Shown here: one piece after another, positions 35,474 through 44,969 of the stretch
Layout of the letters: each line of letters opens with the position of its first letter
Position numbering within the stretch: position 1 is the first letter of the stretch
NCBI RefSeq assembly: GCF_013343715.1
Contig: NZ_JABUNR010000012.1
Span: 124,001 to 188,000, forward strand
DNA from: Mesobacillus harenae
GTDB taxonomy: Bacteria; Bacillota; Bacilli; Bacillales; Cytobacillaceae
Direction: 5' to 3'
Length of the DNA stretch: 64,000 nucleotides
Program-made: the position numbers and the translations under genes
Notes under the pieces: generated by a model
The model's input: the letters and a program-made list of their open reading frames with translations, nothing else
Database searches by the model: none
Told to the model about the DNA's origin: nothing

Positions 35474-36193
35474 ATGAAAAATTTGCGACTTAGGTTTTCT
35501 TATTATTGGTATAAATTGCTGATTAAACTGAGGATAAAAACAGATGAAATCTATTACATTGGCGGAAGTGAAGCTTTGCCTCCCCCTCTAAATAAAGAAG
35601 AAGAAGAGCACTTGCTAAAAAAACTTCCGAATGGTGATAAGGCTGCAAGATCAATTTTGATTGAAAGAAATCTAAGGCTTGTTGTCTATATTGCCCGGAA
35701 ATTTGAAAATACAGGAATTAATATTGAAGATTTAATCAGTATTGGAACGATTGGGTTAATTAAAGCAGTAAACACATTTAATCCTGAAAAGAAAATAAAA
35801 CTTGCTACATATGCATCCAGGTGTATAGAAAATGAAATTTTAATGTACCTGAGAAGAAATAACAAAATAAGATCTGAAGTATCTTTTGATGAACCACTTA
35901 ACATTGATTGGGATGGAAACGAACTGCTCCTTTCTGACGTGCTTGGTACAGATGAGGATATCATTACAAAGGATCTTGAATCTAACGTGGATAAAAAGCT
36001 TCTTGTAAATGCTTTGCAGTCACTCACGGACCGGGAAAAACAAATTATGGAGTTAAGATTTGGCCTAGGTTCAGAGGAAGAAAAAACACAAAAAGATGTA
36101 GCCGATATGTTAGGTATATCACAATCTTATATTTCAAGATTAGAAAAAAGAATTATTAAAAGGCTGAGGAAAGAATTTAATAAAATGGTTTAA
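35474..36193 (+). CDS. sigE: RNA polymerase sporulation sigma factor SigE (pro-form)
   Basis: A 239-residue sigma-70 family factor for early mother-cell transcription. The N-terminal 27 or so residues ([17 protein letters not shown]...) form the amphipathic pro-sequence removed by SpoIIGA. Region 2 is visible in [18 protein letters not shown] and [25 protein letters not shown], region 4 in [16 protein letters not shown] and the helix-turn-helix [14 protein letters not shown] 35474 follows AGAAGGAGG. Length equals the B. subtilis pro-protein. Confidence 0.97.
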   Translation: MKNLRLRFSYYWYKLLIKLRIKTDEIYYIGGSEALPPPLNKEEEEHLLKKLPNGDKAARSILIERNLRLVVYIARKFENTGINIEDLISIGTIGLIKAVNTFNPEKKIKLATYASRCIENEILMYLRRNNKIRSEVSFDEPLNIDWDGNELLLSDVLGTDEDIITKDLESNVDKKLLVNALQSLTDREKQIMELRFGLGSEEEKTQKDVADMLGISQSYISRLEKRIIKRLRKEFNKMV

Positions 36194-36308
36194 GTTTTTA
36201 AACATAATTACGTAAATAACAAAAAAAATTAGCGTCTTAAAACCGTTGATATTAATTTGTTTTGCTGGTTTTTTCTTCATGTTTTCCTTCTAAGCAATTC
36301 ATGAATGT

Positions 36309-36337
36309 GCATATTTTTCCTTCCCGCGGAGATACTG
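36309..36337 (+). promoter_or_regulatory. Forespore (SigF/SigG) type promoter of sigG
   Basis: GCATA at 36309-36313 and GGAGATACTG at 36328-36337, 14 bases apart, match the forespore patterns GYATA and GGNNANNNTR. The start point would fall about 30 bases before the sigG TTG. This agrees with the known transcription of sigG by SigmaF and SigmaG in the forespore. Confidence 0.6.
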
Positions 36338-36374
36338 AATTTTGTACAGCAGCTCCTGTGAGGAGGGAAAAGAT

Positions 36375-37154
36375 TTGACTCGAAATAAAGTAGAAATTTG
36401 CGGTGTGGATACTTCAAAGCTGCCAGTTTTAAAAAATGAAGAAATGCGTAAGCTTTTCAGACAGATGCACGAAGGAGATATTTCCGCCAGGGAAAAGCTG
36501 GTGAATGGGAACCTTCGCCTCGTCCTCAGCGTTATTCAACGCTTCAATAACCGGGGTGAGTTTGTGGATGACCTGTTTCAGGTCGGGTGTATTGGACTTA
36601 TGAAATCCATCGATAATTTTGATTTAGGTCAAAACGTTAAGTTTTCCACGTACGCTGTTCCGATGATTATAGGTGAAATAAGACGTTATTTAAGGGATAA
36701 TAACCCAATTAGAGTATCTCGGTCTTTAAGGGACATAGCATACAAAGCCCTTCAAGTCAGAGAGAGACTTATGAGTGAAACTTCAAGGGAACCGACTGCG
36801 GAAGAAATAGCAAAAGTGCTAGAAGTCCCTCATGAAGAAATTGTGTTTGCTCTTGATGCCATACAGGATCCTGTATCCTTGTTTGAGCCGATCTACAACG
36901 ATGGCGGGGATCCGATTTTTGTAATGGATCAGCTAAGCGATGAACGAAATAAGGACAGCAACTGGATTGAGGAAATTGCCTTGAAGGAAGGCATGAGGCG
37001 ATTAAATGAGCGAGAAAAGTTGATACTCCGTAAACGATTTTTTCAGGGTAAAACACAAATGGAGGTCGCAGATGAAATCGGAATTTCCCAGGCTCAGGTT
37101 TCACGGCTTGAGAAAGCGGCGATCAAACAAATGAACAAAAACATTCAAAGCTAG
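36375..37154 (+). CDS. sigG: RNA polymerase sporulation sigma factor SigG
   Basis: A 259-residue sigma factor for late forespore genes. The N-terminus RNKVEICGVDTSKLPVL, region 2 (LVNGNLRLVLSVIQRF, FSTYAVPMIIGEIRRYLRD) and region 4 helix-turn-helix (GISQAQVSRLEKAAIKQM) are almost as in B. subtilis SigG. Start is TTG 36375, seven bases after AGGAGGG; an upstream in-frame ATG at 36342 would lie at or before the promoter start point. It stands 181 bases after sigE with its own promoter and is closed by a terminator. Confidence 0.97.
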   Translation: MTRNKVEICGVDTSKLPVLKNEEMRKLFRQMHEGDISAREKLVNGNLRLVLSVIQRFNNRGEFVDDLFQVGCIGLMKSIDNFDLGQNVKFSTYAVPMIIGEIRRYLRDNNPIRVSRSLRDIAYKALQVRERLMSETSREPTAEEIAKVLEVPHEEIVFALDAIQDPVSLFEPIYNDGGDPIFVMDQLSDERNKDSNWIEEIALKEGMRRLNEREKLILRKRFFQGKTQMEVADEIGISQAQVSRLEKAAIKQMNKNIQS

Positions 37155-37176
37155 CTGCCGGTATGGCAGCTTTTTA
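37153..37176 (+). terminator. Terminator after sigG
   Basis: AGCTGCC and GGCAGCT form a 7-bp stem with loop GGTAT and a T tail, overlapping the sigG TAG stop codon. Confidence 0.88.
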
Positions 37177-37381
37177 TTGTTATAAAAACTTTTAAAGTCC
37201 CAAGCGTTTTTAAAACGTTTGGATTGTCGTCAGCATCCAAGCTACAGGGTTCAGTGAGTATTATTTTACTTAGCCAAGAGACCAGGATGGCAGGCGTAGG
37301 GCAAGTGACTGGAAAGAGAATAAACCAATGATTAATATTAGGAATTTAGACCAAAATAATAATGAATAAGGTGGTGATACC

Positions 37382-37489
37382 ATGAAGAAAAAGGGGATTC
37401 AAAACAGCAGCATCGAGCAAGTAAAGAAGGATCACGAAACCGAAAGTGCCTTTCAGCAGGACCAAAAAAGACCTAAAAAAACGCGATAA
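37382..37489 (+). CDS. Small hypothetical protein (35 residues), very hydrophilic
   Basis: A 35-residue frame beginning MKKKGIQNSSIEQV and ending RPKKTR. It has a good AAGGTGGTGATACC ribosome binding region before the ATG and its own terminator after the stop, which favours a real gene. The product is lysine- and glutamine-rich with no hydrophobic segment. Its size, MKKK start and basic end recall minor small acid-soluble spore proteins such as SspL, and it sits right behind sigG, but this is only a resemblance. B. subtilis ylmA, expected between sigG and ylmC, is absent. Confidence 0.55.
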   Translation: MKKKGIQNSSIEQVKKDHETESAFQQDQKRPKKTR

Positions 37490-37498
37490 GTACAGAAA

Positions 37499-37535
37499 AA
37501 CAGATTCCAGCGATGCTGCCGGGTCTGTTTTTTAT
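37499..37535 (+). terminator. Terminator after the 35-residue small ORF
   Basis: AACAGA (37499-37504) pairs with TCTGTT (37524-37529), with AGC/GCT pairing inside, followed by six T. It begins ten bases after the small ORF stop codon. Confidence 0.65.
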
Positions 37536-37639
37536 TTAGGAAAAAGTTTCGATTTTAAAGCAAAAAATAAAAGATACATGAATACCTGATCCTCTCTCAT
37601 ATATTTTATTATAAAGAGAATATCTGGAGGGAGATTAAT

Positions 37640-37909
37640 ATGATTAAAGTCTCTGATTTTCAAATAAAAGATGTGGTTAATGTGGCAGATGGAAAAAAGC
37701 TTGGAAATATAGAGGATTTTGAAATCAACTTAACAACAGGTAAAATCGAAGCTGTTGTAATTGGCGGGCCAGGAAAAATGCTTGGTTTTTTTGCAAGGGA
37801 GGACGCTGTAACGATTCCTTGGCGGAACATTTTAAAGATTGGGCATGACGTTATTTTGGTTCGCTATATGGATACTGGAGAAGTTAAATATAAGGACGAA
37901 GAAGCATAA
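37640..37909 (+). CDS. ylmC: PRC-barrel protein, YlmC/YmxH sporulation family
   Basis: An 89-residue PRC-barrel domain protein. The barrel strands are visible in FQIKDVVNVADGKKLGNIEDFEI and ...KIEAVVIGGPGKMLGFF, with VTIPWRNILKIGHDVILV at the end. Members of this family are linked to sporulation by expression and distribution, but no molecular role is established. ATG 37640 follows GGAGGGAG. It sits between sigG and the ylmD-ylmH genes as in B. subtilis. Confidence 0.88.
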   Translation: MIKVSDFQIKDVVNVADGKKLGNIEDFEINLTTGKIEAVVIGGPGKMLGFFAREDAVTIPWRNILKIGHDVILVRYMDTGEVKYKDEEA

Positions 37910-37979
37910 AAGGCTTATTTTACTGGGACCTTTAACCTTTCTATGGTAAACTAGAGAAAAAATAAAAGGGGTAAGCAAA

Positions 37980-38807
37980 ATGGAGCCGTTCCTCCTGAAG
38001 AAGAAAGAGTTTTTTGCTATTTCGGACTGGATGGAGAAATTCCCTGGACTGACTGCTGGTTTTTCGACCAGAAATGGAGGAGCCAGCGAGACGCCCTTTT
38101 ATAGCTTGAACTTAGGCCATCATGTTGGCGATACACCAAAGGCCGTCTTTGAAAACAGACAAAGATTTTCACAGAAAATAGGATTTGCGCTAGAGAATTG
38201 GGTGGGCGCAGAGCAAACTCATGGAAAGAGAATTCAATATGTAACGAAGAATGATCGAGGAAAAGGAGCAGCCATTTATGATTCCTCAATTGTTGATACA
38301 GACGGTTTTTATACACAGGATAAAGATGTTCTTTTAACCTTGTGTTATGCTGACTGTGTCCCTCTTTACTTTATCGCACCCGAATCTGGGATGATCGGTA
38401 TTGCCCATGCTGGCTGGCAGGGTACCGTAAAAGGCATAGGCCGTGAAATGGTCAACGCATTTGCAGAAAAGGGCATTTCACCAGATAGTATAAAAGCAGT
38501 AGTCGGGCCTTCAATCTGCCAAAAATGTTATATTGTTGATGAAAGAGTTATCACTTTAGTACAAAATATACTAGAAGATGTCGAAAAAAAGCCCTATAAT
38601 TTAATATCAGAGGGGCAATACTCTCTTGACTTACAGGAATTAAATAAGCAGATCCTTATCACCGCAGGGGTGAAAAAAGAAGCTGTTTCTGTGACAGAGT
38701 ATTGCACAAGCTGTCATGAAGATTTATTCTTTTCTCATCGCCGTGATAAAGGGGCATCTGGGAGAATGATCAGCTTTATTGGCTGGAAGGAGGATATGAA
38801 TCTATAA
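37980..38807 (+). CDS. pgeF: Peptidoglycan editing factor PgeF (YlmD, laccase domain)
   Basis: A 275-residue protein of the YfiH/PgeF (former multicopper polyphenol oxidase) family. Metal-site residues are visible in LGHHVGD, CYADCVPLYF and IAHAGWQGTVKG. In E. coli the family member acts as a hydrolase correcting wrong residues in peptidoglycan precursors; in Bacillus this is inferred. ATG 37980 follows AAAGGGG. Its stop codon is followed at once by the ylmE ATG. Confidence 0.9.
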   Translation: MEPFLLKKKEFFAISDWMEKFPGLTAGFSTRNGGASETPFYSLNLGHHVGDTPKAVFENRQRFSQKIGFALENWVGAEQTHGKRIQYVTKNDRGKGAAIYDSSIVDTDGFYTQDKDVLLTLCYADCVPLYFIAPESGMIGIAHAGWQGTVKGIGREMVNAFAEKGISPDSIKAVVGPSICQKCYIVDERVITLVQNILEDVEKKPYNLISEGQYSLDLQELNKQILITAGVKKEAVSVTEYCTSCHEDLFFSHRRDKGASGRMISFIGWKEDMNL

Positions 38808-39488
38808 ATGGAAGTTTCAGAAAACCTTCGTTACATAAAAAGTCAAATTGAAAGTGCCTGTGAAAGATCAGGCAGAAATCCTGAAGAAATTACGATTATT
38901 GCCGTGACAAAATATGTAGATGCAGACCGTACCCAGGAAGCAGTGAAGGCAGGTATAACCCATCTTGGTGAAAATCGAGACGAAGGTCTTCTTGCTAAAT
39001 GGGAAATTCTAAAGGACAAGCCTGTTTGGCATTTTATTGGCACCCTTCAGTCGAGAAAGGTGAAAAATGTCATTAATAAAATAGATTATCTTCATTCCTT
39101 AGATCGTTTCTCTCTCGCTAAAGAAATTAATAAGCGAACAGAGAAACCGTTGAAATGCCTTGTTCAAGTAAATGTTTCCGGAGAAGAATCAAAGCATGGA
39201 ATTGAACCTTCAAAAGTATTGGATTTTATAAAAAGCCTGGAAGGTTTTAAGAATATTCGGGTTTCCGGTTTGATGACGATGGCCCCTCATATAGAGGATG
39301 AAGAGGCTCTGAGGGAATGTTTCCGAAGCTTAAAAAAGATTCAGTCTGAGGTTCAGGAATTGAATCTTGTTTATGCCCCGTGCAAAGAGCTATCAATGGG
39401 GATGTCCAACGACTTTGGTGTCGCCGTCGAAGAAGGAGCAACTATGATTCGCATTGGAACGGCCTTAGTAGGGATGGGAGGTCAGTAG
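38808..39488 (+). CDS. ylmE: PLP homeostasis protein YlmE (YggS/PLPBP family)
   Basis: A 226-residue single-domain, alanine-racemase-fold PLP-binding protein. The PLP lysine is Lys35 in AVTKY, and the phosphate-binding part includes [10 protein letters not shown] and LSMGMSND. The family keeps free PLP and amino acid pools in balance and has no known catalytic activity. It is coupled to pgeF upstream (adjacent stop and start) and sepF downstream (start one base after its stop). Confidence 0.93.
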   Translation: MEVSENLRYIKSQIESACERSGRNPEEITIIAVTKYVDADRTQEAVKAGITHLGENRDEGLLAKWEILKDKPVWHFIGTLQSRKVKNVINKIDYLHSLDRFSLAKEINKRTEKPLKCLVQVNVSGEESKHGIEPSKVLDFIKSLEGFKNIRVSGLMTMAPHIEDEEALRECFRSLKKIQSEVQELNLVYAPCKELSMGMSNDFGVAVEEGATMIRIGTALVGMGGQ

Positions 39489-39489
39489 T

Positions 39490-39927
39490 ATGAGTTTAAA
39501 GTCAAAAATAAAAACATTCTTTTTCCTGGAAGATGAATATGACTATAGCGAAGAGGAAATGCTCGAGGAGGAACACCAGACTCCCATGCAAACGAAACAA
39601 CCTTCTCAGAGACAAAATGTAGTCAGCCTGCAGAGTGTTCAGAAGAGTTCAAAAGTAATCTTGGCTGAGCCAAGAGTGTATTCTGAAGCCCAGGAAATTG
39701 CGGACCATCTAAAAAGTCGCCGTGCGGTTGTAGTCAACCTTCAGCGTATTGAGCATGACCAGGCGAGAAGAATCGTTGATTTTCTGAGTGGGACCGTTTA
39801 TGCAATTAGCGGTGACATCCAAAAAATCGGACTAAATATGTTTTTATGTACTCCAGATAATGTGGAAGTTTCAGGTAATATTTCAGAATTATTAAAGGAA
39901 CAGGATATTCAAGAGTCGAGGTGGTAG
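39490..39927 (+). CDS. sepF: Cell division protein SepF
   Basis: A 145-residue FtsZ-binding membrane anchor. It has an N-terminal amphipathic helix ([16 protein letters not shown]), an acidic and glutamine-rich linker, and the C-terminal SepF core (about residues 55-140) with [21 protein letters not shown] and [17 protein letters not shown]. SepF rings bundle FtsZ and can replace FtsA in membrane anchoring. ATG 39490 follows GGGAGGTCAG. Confidence 0.95.
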   Translation: MSLKSKIKTFFFLEDEYDYSEEEMLEEEHQTPMQTKQPSQRQNVVSLQSVQKSSKVILAEPRVYSEAQEIADHLKSRRAVVVNLQRIEHDQARRIVDFLSGTVYAISGDIQKIGLNMFLCTPDNVEVSGNISELLKEQDIQESRW

Positions 39928-39931
39928 GTTA

Positions 39932-40195
39932 ATGTTAACAATTCTTAGTTTAATTACATCTTTAATAGGCTTATATTCTTGGGCGCTTATCATTTATATT
40001 TTAATGTCATGGTTCCCTAATGCGAAAGAAACGGCAATTGGTCAGTTTCTTGCAAGGATTTGTGAGCCATATCTTGAACCATTTCGGAAGTTTATCCCGT
40101 CACTCGGAATGATCGATATTTCCCCAATTGTCGCCATTCTTGTGCTGCGGTTTGCTTCGGATGGCCTCAGGCAGCTTTTTATTTGGCTTGTTTAG
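39932..40195 (+). CDS. ylmG: YggT family membrane protein YlmG
   Basis: An 87-residue YggT-family protein with two hydrophobic segments (about residues 1-26 and 56-85) separated by the conserved [11 protein letters not shown] loop. Family members are found beside sepF in many Gram-positives and plastids; a role in membrane or division-site organisation is suspected. The ATG starts four bases after the sepF stop. Confidence 0.9.
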   Translation: MLTILSLITSLIGLYSWALIIYILMSWFPNAKETAIGQFLARICEPYLEPFRKFIPSLGMIDISPIVAILVLRFASDGLRQLFIWLV

Positions 40196-40261
40196 TAGGG
40201 AACTGATAGGGTCTCAATAAGGCCCTTTTTGTTTTCAGCAAGGATACAAGGAGAAGAATAC

Positions 40262-41035
40262 ATGTCAGTTTATCAGCATTTTCGCCCTGAGGAACGGGAT
40301 TTTATCGATCTGGTGCTGCATTGGAAAGAGTACGTTGAGTCAAATTACGCACAAAAGTTGACCGATTTCCTAGATCCAAGGGAACAACAGATTCTTAAAA
40401 TCATTGTAGGAAACCACCCTGATGTTAAATTTGATTTTTTCGGCGGAGTCCCTGGAACAGAGAGGAAAAGAGCAATACTATATCCAGAGTATGTAACAGT
40501 AGAGCCTGATGATTATCAAATCGTCCTTTTTGAAATTGAATACCCTAAGAAGTTTGTCACAATAGAACACAGGCAAATCCTCGGAACACTAATGTCTTTG
40601 GGACTTAAACGGGGCAAGTTTGGGGACATTTTGCTTAAGGATGGTACAGCACAACTCTTAGCTGCCAAAGAGATAGGCGATTATCTGACACTTCAGTTAG
40701 AGTCGATTGGCAAAGCCTCTGTCAGCTTAAAAGAGGTCGTTTTAAGTGAGGCTGTCCAAATTTCCGAGACATGGACAGAGGTATCCGTAACAGCTTCATC
40801 ACTTAGGCTGGATACAGTCATTTCAGCACTCTACAATCTTTCGCGCCAAAAATCACAACTGTATATTCAGCAGGGGTTAGCAAAGGTGAATTGGACTGCA
40901 ATTGAAAATCCTGCGTTTGAATGTGGAGAGGGTGACATTCTGTCGGTTAGGGGACATGGAAGAGCCAAAATCGATGAAGTTGCCGGTAAAACAAAGAAAG
41001 ATAAATGGCGGATTATCGGGCAAAAACAAAAATAA
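40262..41035 (+). CDS. ylmH: RNA-binding S4 domain protein YlmH
   Basis: A 257-residue protein with an N-terminal RRM-like domain and a C-terminal S4 RNA-binding domain (about residues 180-240, with SSLRLDTVISALYNLSRQ). Recent work on YlmH proteins connects them to ribosome-associated quality control of stalled 50S subunits, a role shared with RqcH, also encoded in this window. ATG 40262 follows AAGGAGAAG. Last gene of the ylmD-ylmH run. Confidence 0.9.
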   Translation: MSVYQHFRPEERDFIDLVLHWKEYVESNYAQKLTDFLDPREQQILKIIVGNHPDVKFDFFGGVPGTERKRAILYPEYVTVEPDDYQIVLFEIEYPKKFVTIEHRQILGTLMSLGLKRGKFGDILLKDGTAQLLAAKEIGDYLTLQLESIGKASVSLKEVVLSEAVQISETWTEVSVTASSLRLDTVISALYNLSRQKSQLYIQQGLAKVNWTAIENPAFECGEGDILSVRGHGRAKIDEVAGKTKKDKWRIIGQKQK

Positions 41036-41117
41036 ATTAAAATTAAAGCAGGATTAATGGTTTTTTTGTCGAATAAAAGCAGAGTACATATTTAGGATAC
41101 TATTGGGAGGTGGCGTC

Positions 41118-41639
41118 ATGCCGTTAACGCCGTTAGATATACATAACAAGGAATTCAACAAAGGATTTCGTGGTTATGACGAGGATGAAGTAAATGAGTT
41201 TCTCGACCAGGTTATTAAAGATTATGAACTAATTATTCGTGAGAAAAAAGAGCTGGAAGAAAAGCTTAATGATCAAAGCAGCCGGCTTGGCCATTTTACG
41301 ACTATAGAAGATACATTAAATAAATCGATTGTTATTGCCCAGGAGGCTGGCGAAGAAGTAAAGAGAAATGCACAAAAAGAAGCAAAGCTAATTGTTAGAG
41401 AAGCAGAAAAAAATGCTGACCGCATAATAAATGAATCTTTGTCTAAGGCTAGGAAAATCGCTTTGGAAATTGAGGAGCTTAAAAAGCAGTCGAAGGTTTT
41501 CAGAACACGGTTTAGAATGTTGATTGAAGCTCAGCTTGATATGTTAAATACGGATGACTGGGACCATCTTTTAGAATACGAACTAGATTCGACAGAATTA
41601 AAGTCAGCTGTAAAGGAAGAAGAAGATTCGTTAGCTTGA
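41118..41639 (+). CDS. divIVA: Cell division initiation protein DivIVA
   Basis: A 173-residue coiled-coil protein that marks curved membrane at poles and septa. The N-terminal lipid-binding domain reads PLTPLDIHNKEFNKGFRGYDEDEV; the remainder is coiled coil (about residues 30-60 and 75-130) with an acidic end. ATG 41118 follows GGGAGGTGG. Its stop codon overlaps the -35 box of the ileS T-box promoter. Confidence 0.95.
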   Translation: MPLTPLDIHNKEFNKGFRGYDEDEVNEFLDQVIKDYELIIREKKELEEKLNDQSSRLGHFTTIEDTLNKSIVIAQEAGEEVKRNAQKEAKLIVREAEKNADRIINESLSKARKIALEIEELKKQSKVFRTRFRMLIEAQLDMLNTDDWDHLLEYELDSTELKSAVKEEEDSLA

Positions 41640-41665
41640 CGTCTGCCGGCTTTTTCGCATATAAT
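41636..41665 (+). promoter_or_regulatory. SigA promoter of the ileS T-box transcript
   Basis: TTGACG (41636-41641) and TATAAT (41660-41665) with an 18-base spacer. The -35 box covers the divIVA stop codon. Confidence 0.85.
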
Positions 41666-41684
41666 TTCATAACAAATGCAAAAC

Positions 41685-41934
41685 ATGATGAAACGATGAG
41701 AGGGACAGTACAGTTTTCAACGCTTATTTAGCGACTCGGGGATGGTGGAAGCCCGACATAAGCAGGAAGCTCGAAGATCACCCTTTAGTTCCCAGCTGAA
41801 CATCTATTTGATAACTAGGTGCGGGCGTATAATTCACGTTACGAATTCTTAAGAGGGCAGCAGCAGCTGTCTACTAGGGTGGTACCGCGGGATTTAAAAC
41901 CTTCTCGTCCCTTTTTGGGATGAGGGGTTTTTTT
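41685..41934 (+). ncRNA. T-box riboswitch (tRNA-Ile) controlling ileS
   Basis: A tRNA-sensing leader. The conserved T-box AGGGTGGTACCGCGG is at 41876-41890, the specifier triplet ATC (Ile) lies in GAAGATCACCC at 41777-41779, and the leader ends with a terminator (41900-41911 with 41917-41927, then seven T). Uncharged tRNA-Ile pairs with the specifier and T-box and prevents the terminator, turning on ileS. Confidence 0.95.
41900..41934 (+). terminator. T-box attenuator terminator of ileS
   Basis: CCTTCTCGTCCC and GGGATGAGGGG form the stem with a T-only loop, followed by a run of seven T. It competes with the T-box antiterminator. Confidence 0.92.
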
Positions 41935-42026
41935 GTTTTTTTCAGGAAGTTTGGAGTTGTCATTGGATATTCTCCAAGGTCTGATATCATGTCATGTGCC
42001 GTATAGATTGTTGGGAGGAAAAAGGA

Positions 42027-44786
42027 ATGGAATACAAAGACACATTATTAATGCCAAAGACAGAATTTCCGATGCGTGGAAATTTGCCAAACCGCGAACC
42101 TGATATGCAGGCGAAGTGGGAAGAAATGAATCTGTACAAAAAGGTGCAGGAGCATACAAAGGATAGGCCACTGTTTGTTCTTCACGATGGACCTCCATAT
42201 GCAAATGGTGATATTCATATGGGTCATGCCCTTAATAAAATTTTAAAAGACATGATTGTTCGCTATAAATCAATGAGCGGCTATTGTGCTCCTTATGTAC
42301 CTGGTTGGGATACTCATGGGCTTCCTATTGAGCAGGCACTTGCCAATAAGGGTGTCAAAAGAAAAGAAATGACGGTAGCAGAATTTCGGAAGCGTTGTGA
42401 AGAATATGCTTATCAGCAAATCGACAGCCAGAGAACACAGTTCAAGCGTCTAGGCGTCAGAGGTGACTGGGATAATCCTTATGTAACTCTAAAGCCTGAG
42501 TATGAGGCTCAGCAGATCAAGGTGTTCGGGGACATGGCAAAAAAGGGTTATATCTATAAGGGCCTTAAACCAGTTTACTGGTCTCCTTCAAGCGAGTCTG
42601 CCTTGGCAGAAGCGGAAATTGAGTACCAAGATAAACGCTCTCCATCCATTTATGTCGGATTTAAAGTAAAAGACGGAAAAGGCGTTTTGGCTGCTGATAC
42701 AGAAATCGTCATCTGGACTACAACCCCATGGACGATTCCAGCAAACTTAGCAATCTCGCTTCACCCAGAGCTTACCTATGTTGTCGTTGCTGTTAATACC
42801 AATAAGTACTTAATAGCAGAAGACCTATTGGAAAGTGTAACAACTGAAATTGGCTGGGAAAATCCTGAAGTGGTTCAGAAAGTGACAGGTAAAGAGCTGG
42901 AGAATGTTGTTGCGAGCCACCCTTTGTATGACCGCGATTCCCTTGTTATTTTAGGGGAGCATGTCACAACAGACGCAGGAACAGGCTGTGTCCATACAGC
43001 TCCTGGTCACGGGGAAGACGACTTTATTGTCGGTCAGCGATATGGATTGGGTGTATTAAATCCAGTTGATGACAAAGGAGTCATGACAAAAGAAGCACCT
43101 GGGTTCGAAGGCCTGTTTTATGATGAAGCAAACAAACCGATTACGGAAAAACTTAAAGAAGCTGGAGCACTGTTAAAACTCACATTCATCACTCACTCTT
43201 ATCCGCATGACTGGAGAACAAAGAAACCAGTTATCTTCAGGGCAACCGCTCAGTGGTTTGCATCTATTAAGGATTTTCGCAGCGAGCTCTTACAGGCTGT
43301 TGAGGATACGAAATGGGTACCAGCCTGGGGTGAAACAAGACTTTATAATATGGTTCGTGACCGCGGTGATTGGTGTATTTCCCGTCAGCGTGTCTGGGGC
43401 GTTCCAATCCCTGTTTTTTATGCGGAAAATGGGGAGCCGATTATTACAGATGAGACGATTGAACATGTCTCAAACCTTTTTAGAGAACATGGGTCAAATA
43501 TTTGGTTTGAACGTGAGGCTAAAGAATTGCTTCCAGAAGGATTTACTCATCCTGAGAGTCCGAATGGCAAATTTACGAAAGAAACGGATATCATGGACGT
43601 TTGGTTCGACTCAGGTTCCTCCCATCAAGCTGTACTATTGGAAAGGGAAGACCTACAGCGCCCCGCTGATCTTTACTTAGAAGGATCTGATCAGTATCGC
43701 GGCTGGTTTAACTCATCCTTATCTACTGCTGTTGCAGTAACCGGAAAGGCGCCTTACAAAGGAGTCTTAAGCCATGGGTTTGCACTTGATGGAGAAGGAC
43801 GCAAGATGAGCAAGTCTATAGGAAACGTGGTTGTTCCATCCAAGGTCATGAATCAGCTTGGGGCCGATATTTTGAGGCTGTGGGTTGCATCGGTTGATTA
43901 TCAGGCAGATGTTCGTGTCTCGGATGCCATTTTAAAGCAAGTTGCAGAAGTGTACCGCAAGATTCGTAATACATTCCGCTTCTTGCTTGGAAACCTAGCG
44001 GATTTCGATCCGAAAACAGATGCGGTACCGTTTGAAGAGCTTCGTGAAGTAGATCGTTTCATGATGGTTAAGCTGAATAAATTGATTAAAACGGTACGCC
44101 AGGATTACGAGGACTATGAGTTTGCGGGCATCTATCATGCGATTAACAATTTCTGTACATTAGACTTGAGCTCATTTTATCTGGATTTTGCTAAAGATGT
44201 CCTATATATTGAGGCGGCTAATAATTCTGAACGTCGTGCGATCCAGACAGTTCTTTATGAAAGCCTTCTGGCAATGGTCAAATTGGTTACACCAATTCTT
44301 CCTCATACTGCTGATGAGGTATGGGCCTATATTCCTTCCGTTTCCGAGGAGAGCGCTCAGCTAACTGAGCTTCCTGAATACGAAGACCTTCCAAATGCAA
44401 AAGAATTGGAAAATAAGTGGAGTTCATTCATGAAGCTTCGGGATGAAGTTCTAAAAGCACTTGAAGAAGCACGTAACCAAAAGATCATCGGGAAATCACT
44501 TACTGCCAAAGTAACACTGTATGTGGATGATAAAACGAAAGACTTGCTAGATTCAATCGAAGAGAGCTTCAATCAGCTCTTTATTGTTTCAGGGTTTGAT
44601 GTTGCAGGGGCATATGACAAGGCACCAGATTCCGCTATCAAACTTGAGCAAGCTGCAATTGTTGTTACAAAAGCAGAAGGTGAAACTTGTGAGCGTTGCT
44701 GGGTAGTAACACCGGAGGTAGGCAAGTCAGAAGAACATCCTTCACTGTGCCTGCGCTGTGCCAGCGTAGTAAGCGAAAATTACTAA
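42027..44786 (+). CDS. ileS: Isoleucyl-tRNA synthetase
   Basis: A 919-residue class I synthetase charging tRNA-Ile. The HIGH motif appears as HMGH at residues 64-67 and KMSKS at 593-597; the editing (CP1) domain lies between, with [11 protein letters not shown]. The C-terminal zinc finger CERCW...CLRCA is present, the form typical of eubacterial IleS. ATG 42027 follows GGGAGGAAAAAGG; an in-frame start at 41994 is upstream of that site. The TAA stop codon runs into a palindromic repeat module. Confidence 0.97.
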   Translation: MEYKDTLLMPKTEFPMRGNLPNREPDMQAKWEEMNLYKKVQEHTKDRPLFVLHDGPPYANGDIHMGHALNKILKDMIVRYKSMSGYCAPYVPGWDTHGLPIEQALANKGVKRKEMTVAEFRKRCEEYAYQQIDSQRTQFKRLGVRGDWDNPYVTLKPEYEAQQIKVFGDMAKKGYIYKGLKPVYWSPSSESALAEAEIEYQDKRSPSIYVGFKVKDGKGVLAADTEIVIWTTTPWTIPANLAISLHPELTYVVVAVNTNKYLIAEDLLESVTTEIGWENPEVVQKVTGKELENVVASHPLYDRDSLVILGEHVTTDAGTGCVHTAPGHGEDDFIVGQRYGLGVLNPVDDKGVMTKEAPGFEGLFYDEANKPITEKLKEAGALLKLTFITHSYPHDWRTKKPVIFRATAQWFASIKDFRSELLQAVEDTKWVPAWGETRLYNMVRDRGDWCISRQRVWGVPIPVFYAENGEPIITDETIEHVSNLFREHGSNIWFEREAKELLPEGFTHPESPNGKFTKETDIMDVWFDSGSSHQAVLLEREDLQRPADLYLEGSDQYRGWFNSSLSTAVAVTGKAPYKGVLSHGFALDGEGRKMSKSIGNVVVPSKVMNQLGADILRLWVASVDYQADVRVSDAILKQVAEVYRKIRNTFRFLLGNLADFDPKTDAVPFEELREVDRFMMVKLNKLIKTVRQDYEDYEFAGIYHAINNFCTLDLSSFYLDFAKDVLYIEAANNSERRAIQTVLYESLLAMVKLVTPILPHTADEVWAYIPSVSEESAQLTELPEYEDLPNAKELENKWSSFMKLRDEVLKALEEARNQKIIGKSLTAKVTLYVDDKTKDLLDSIEESFNQLFIVSGFDVAGAYDKAPDSAIKLEQAAIVVTKAEGETCERCWVVTPEVGKSEEHPSLCLRCASVVSENY

Positions 44787-44904
44787 AAGAAAAGCGGAGC
44801 CGACTGTTTAGAAACGAGCAAACTGGAGATTCCGCCAAAGAAGCGGTTTGTGCTTCTGACGGAGGAATTGAAGTTTGCCGAGTTTCTAGGAGGCGCAGCT
44901 GGAC
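44787..44904 (+). repeat. Single gamma-class palindromic repeat module directly after ileS
   Basis: One gamma module follows the ileS stop codon without a gap: it begins AGAAAAGCGGAGCCGACTG and ends GGCGCAGCTGGAC. Its inner hairpin is AGAAGCGG/TGCTTCT type, and GAAAC and AAACTGGAG pair with GTTTC and related bases near the right end. The same class occurs at 6382-6500 and 61462-61578 on the minus strand. Overlapping open frames here are repeat sequence only. Confidence 0.85.
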
Positions 44905-44930
44905 AAAGAAAAAGAAAAAGCAGAACCTTG

Positions 44931-44963
44931 CAAGACCTGGGAGTTTACCCCAGGTCTTTTTTA
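44931..44963 (+). terminator. Terminator after ileS
   Basis: AGACCTGGG and CCCAGGTCT form a 9-bp stem with loop AGTTTAC-like bases and a T tail. It stands beyond the repeat module, about 145 bases after the ileS stop. Confidence 0.88.
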
Positions 44964-44969
44964 TGCTTA

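Noticed and set aside
40196..40240. Terminator between ylmG and ylmH
   Set aside because: Only GGG/CCC with a short T-run can pair, too weak to support a terminator inside this gene run.
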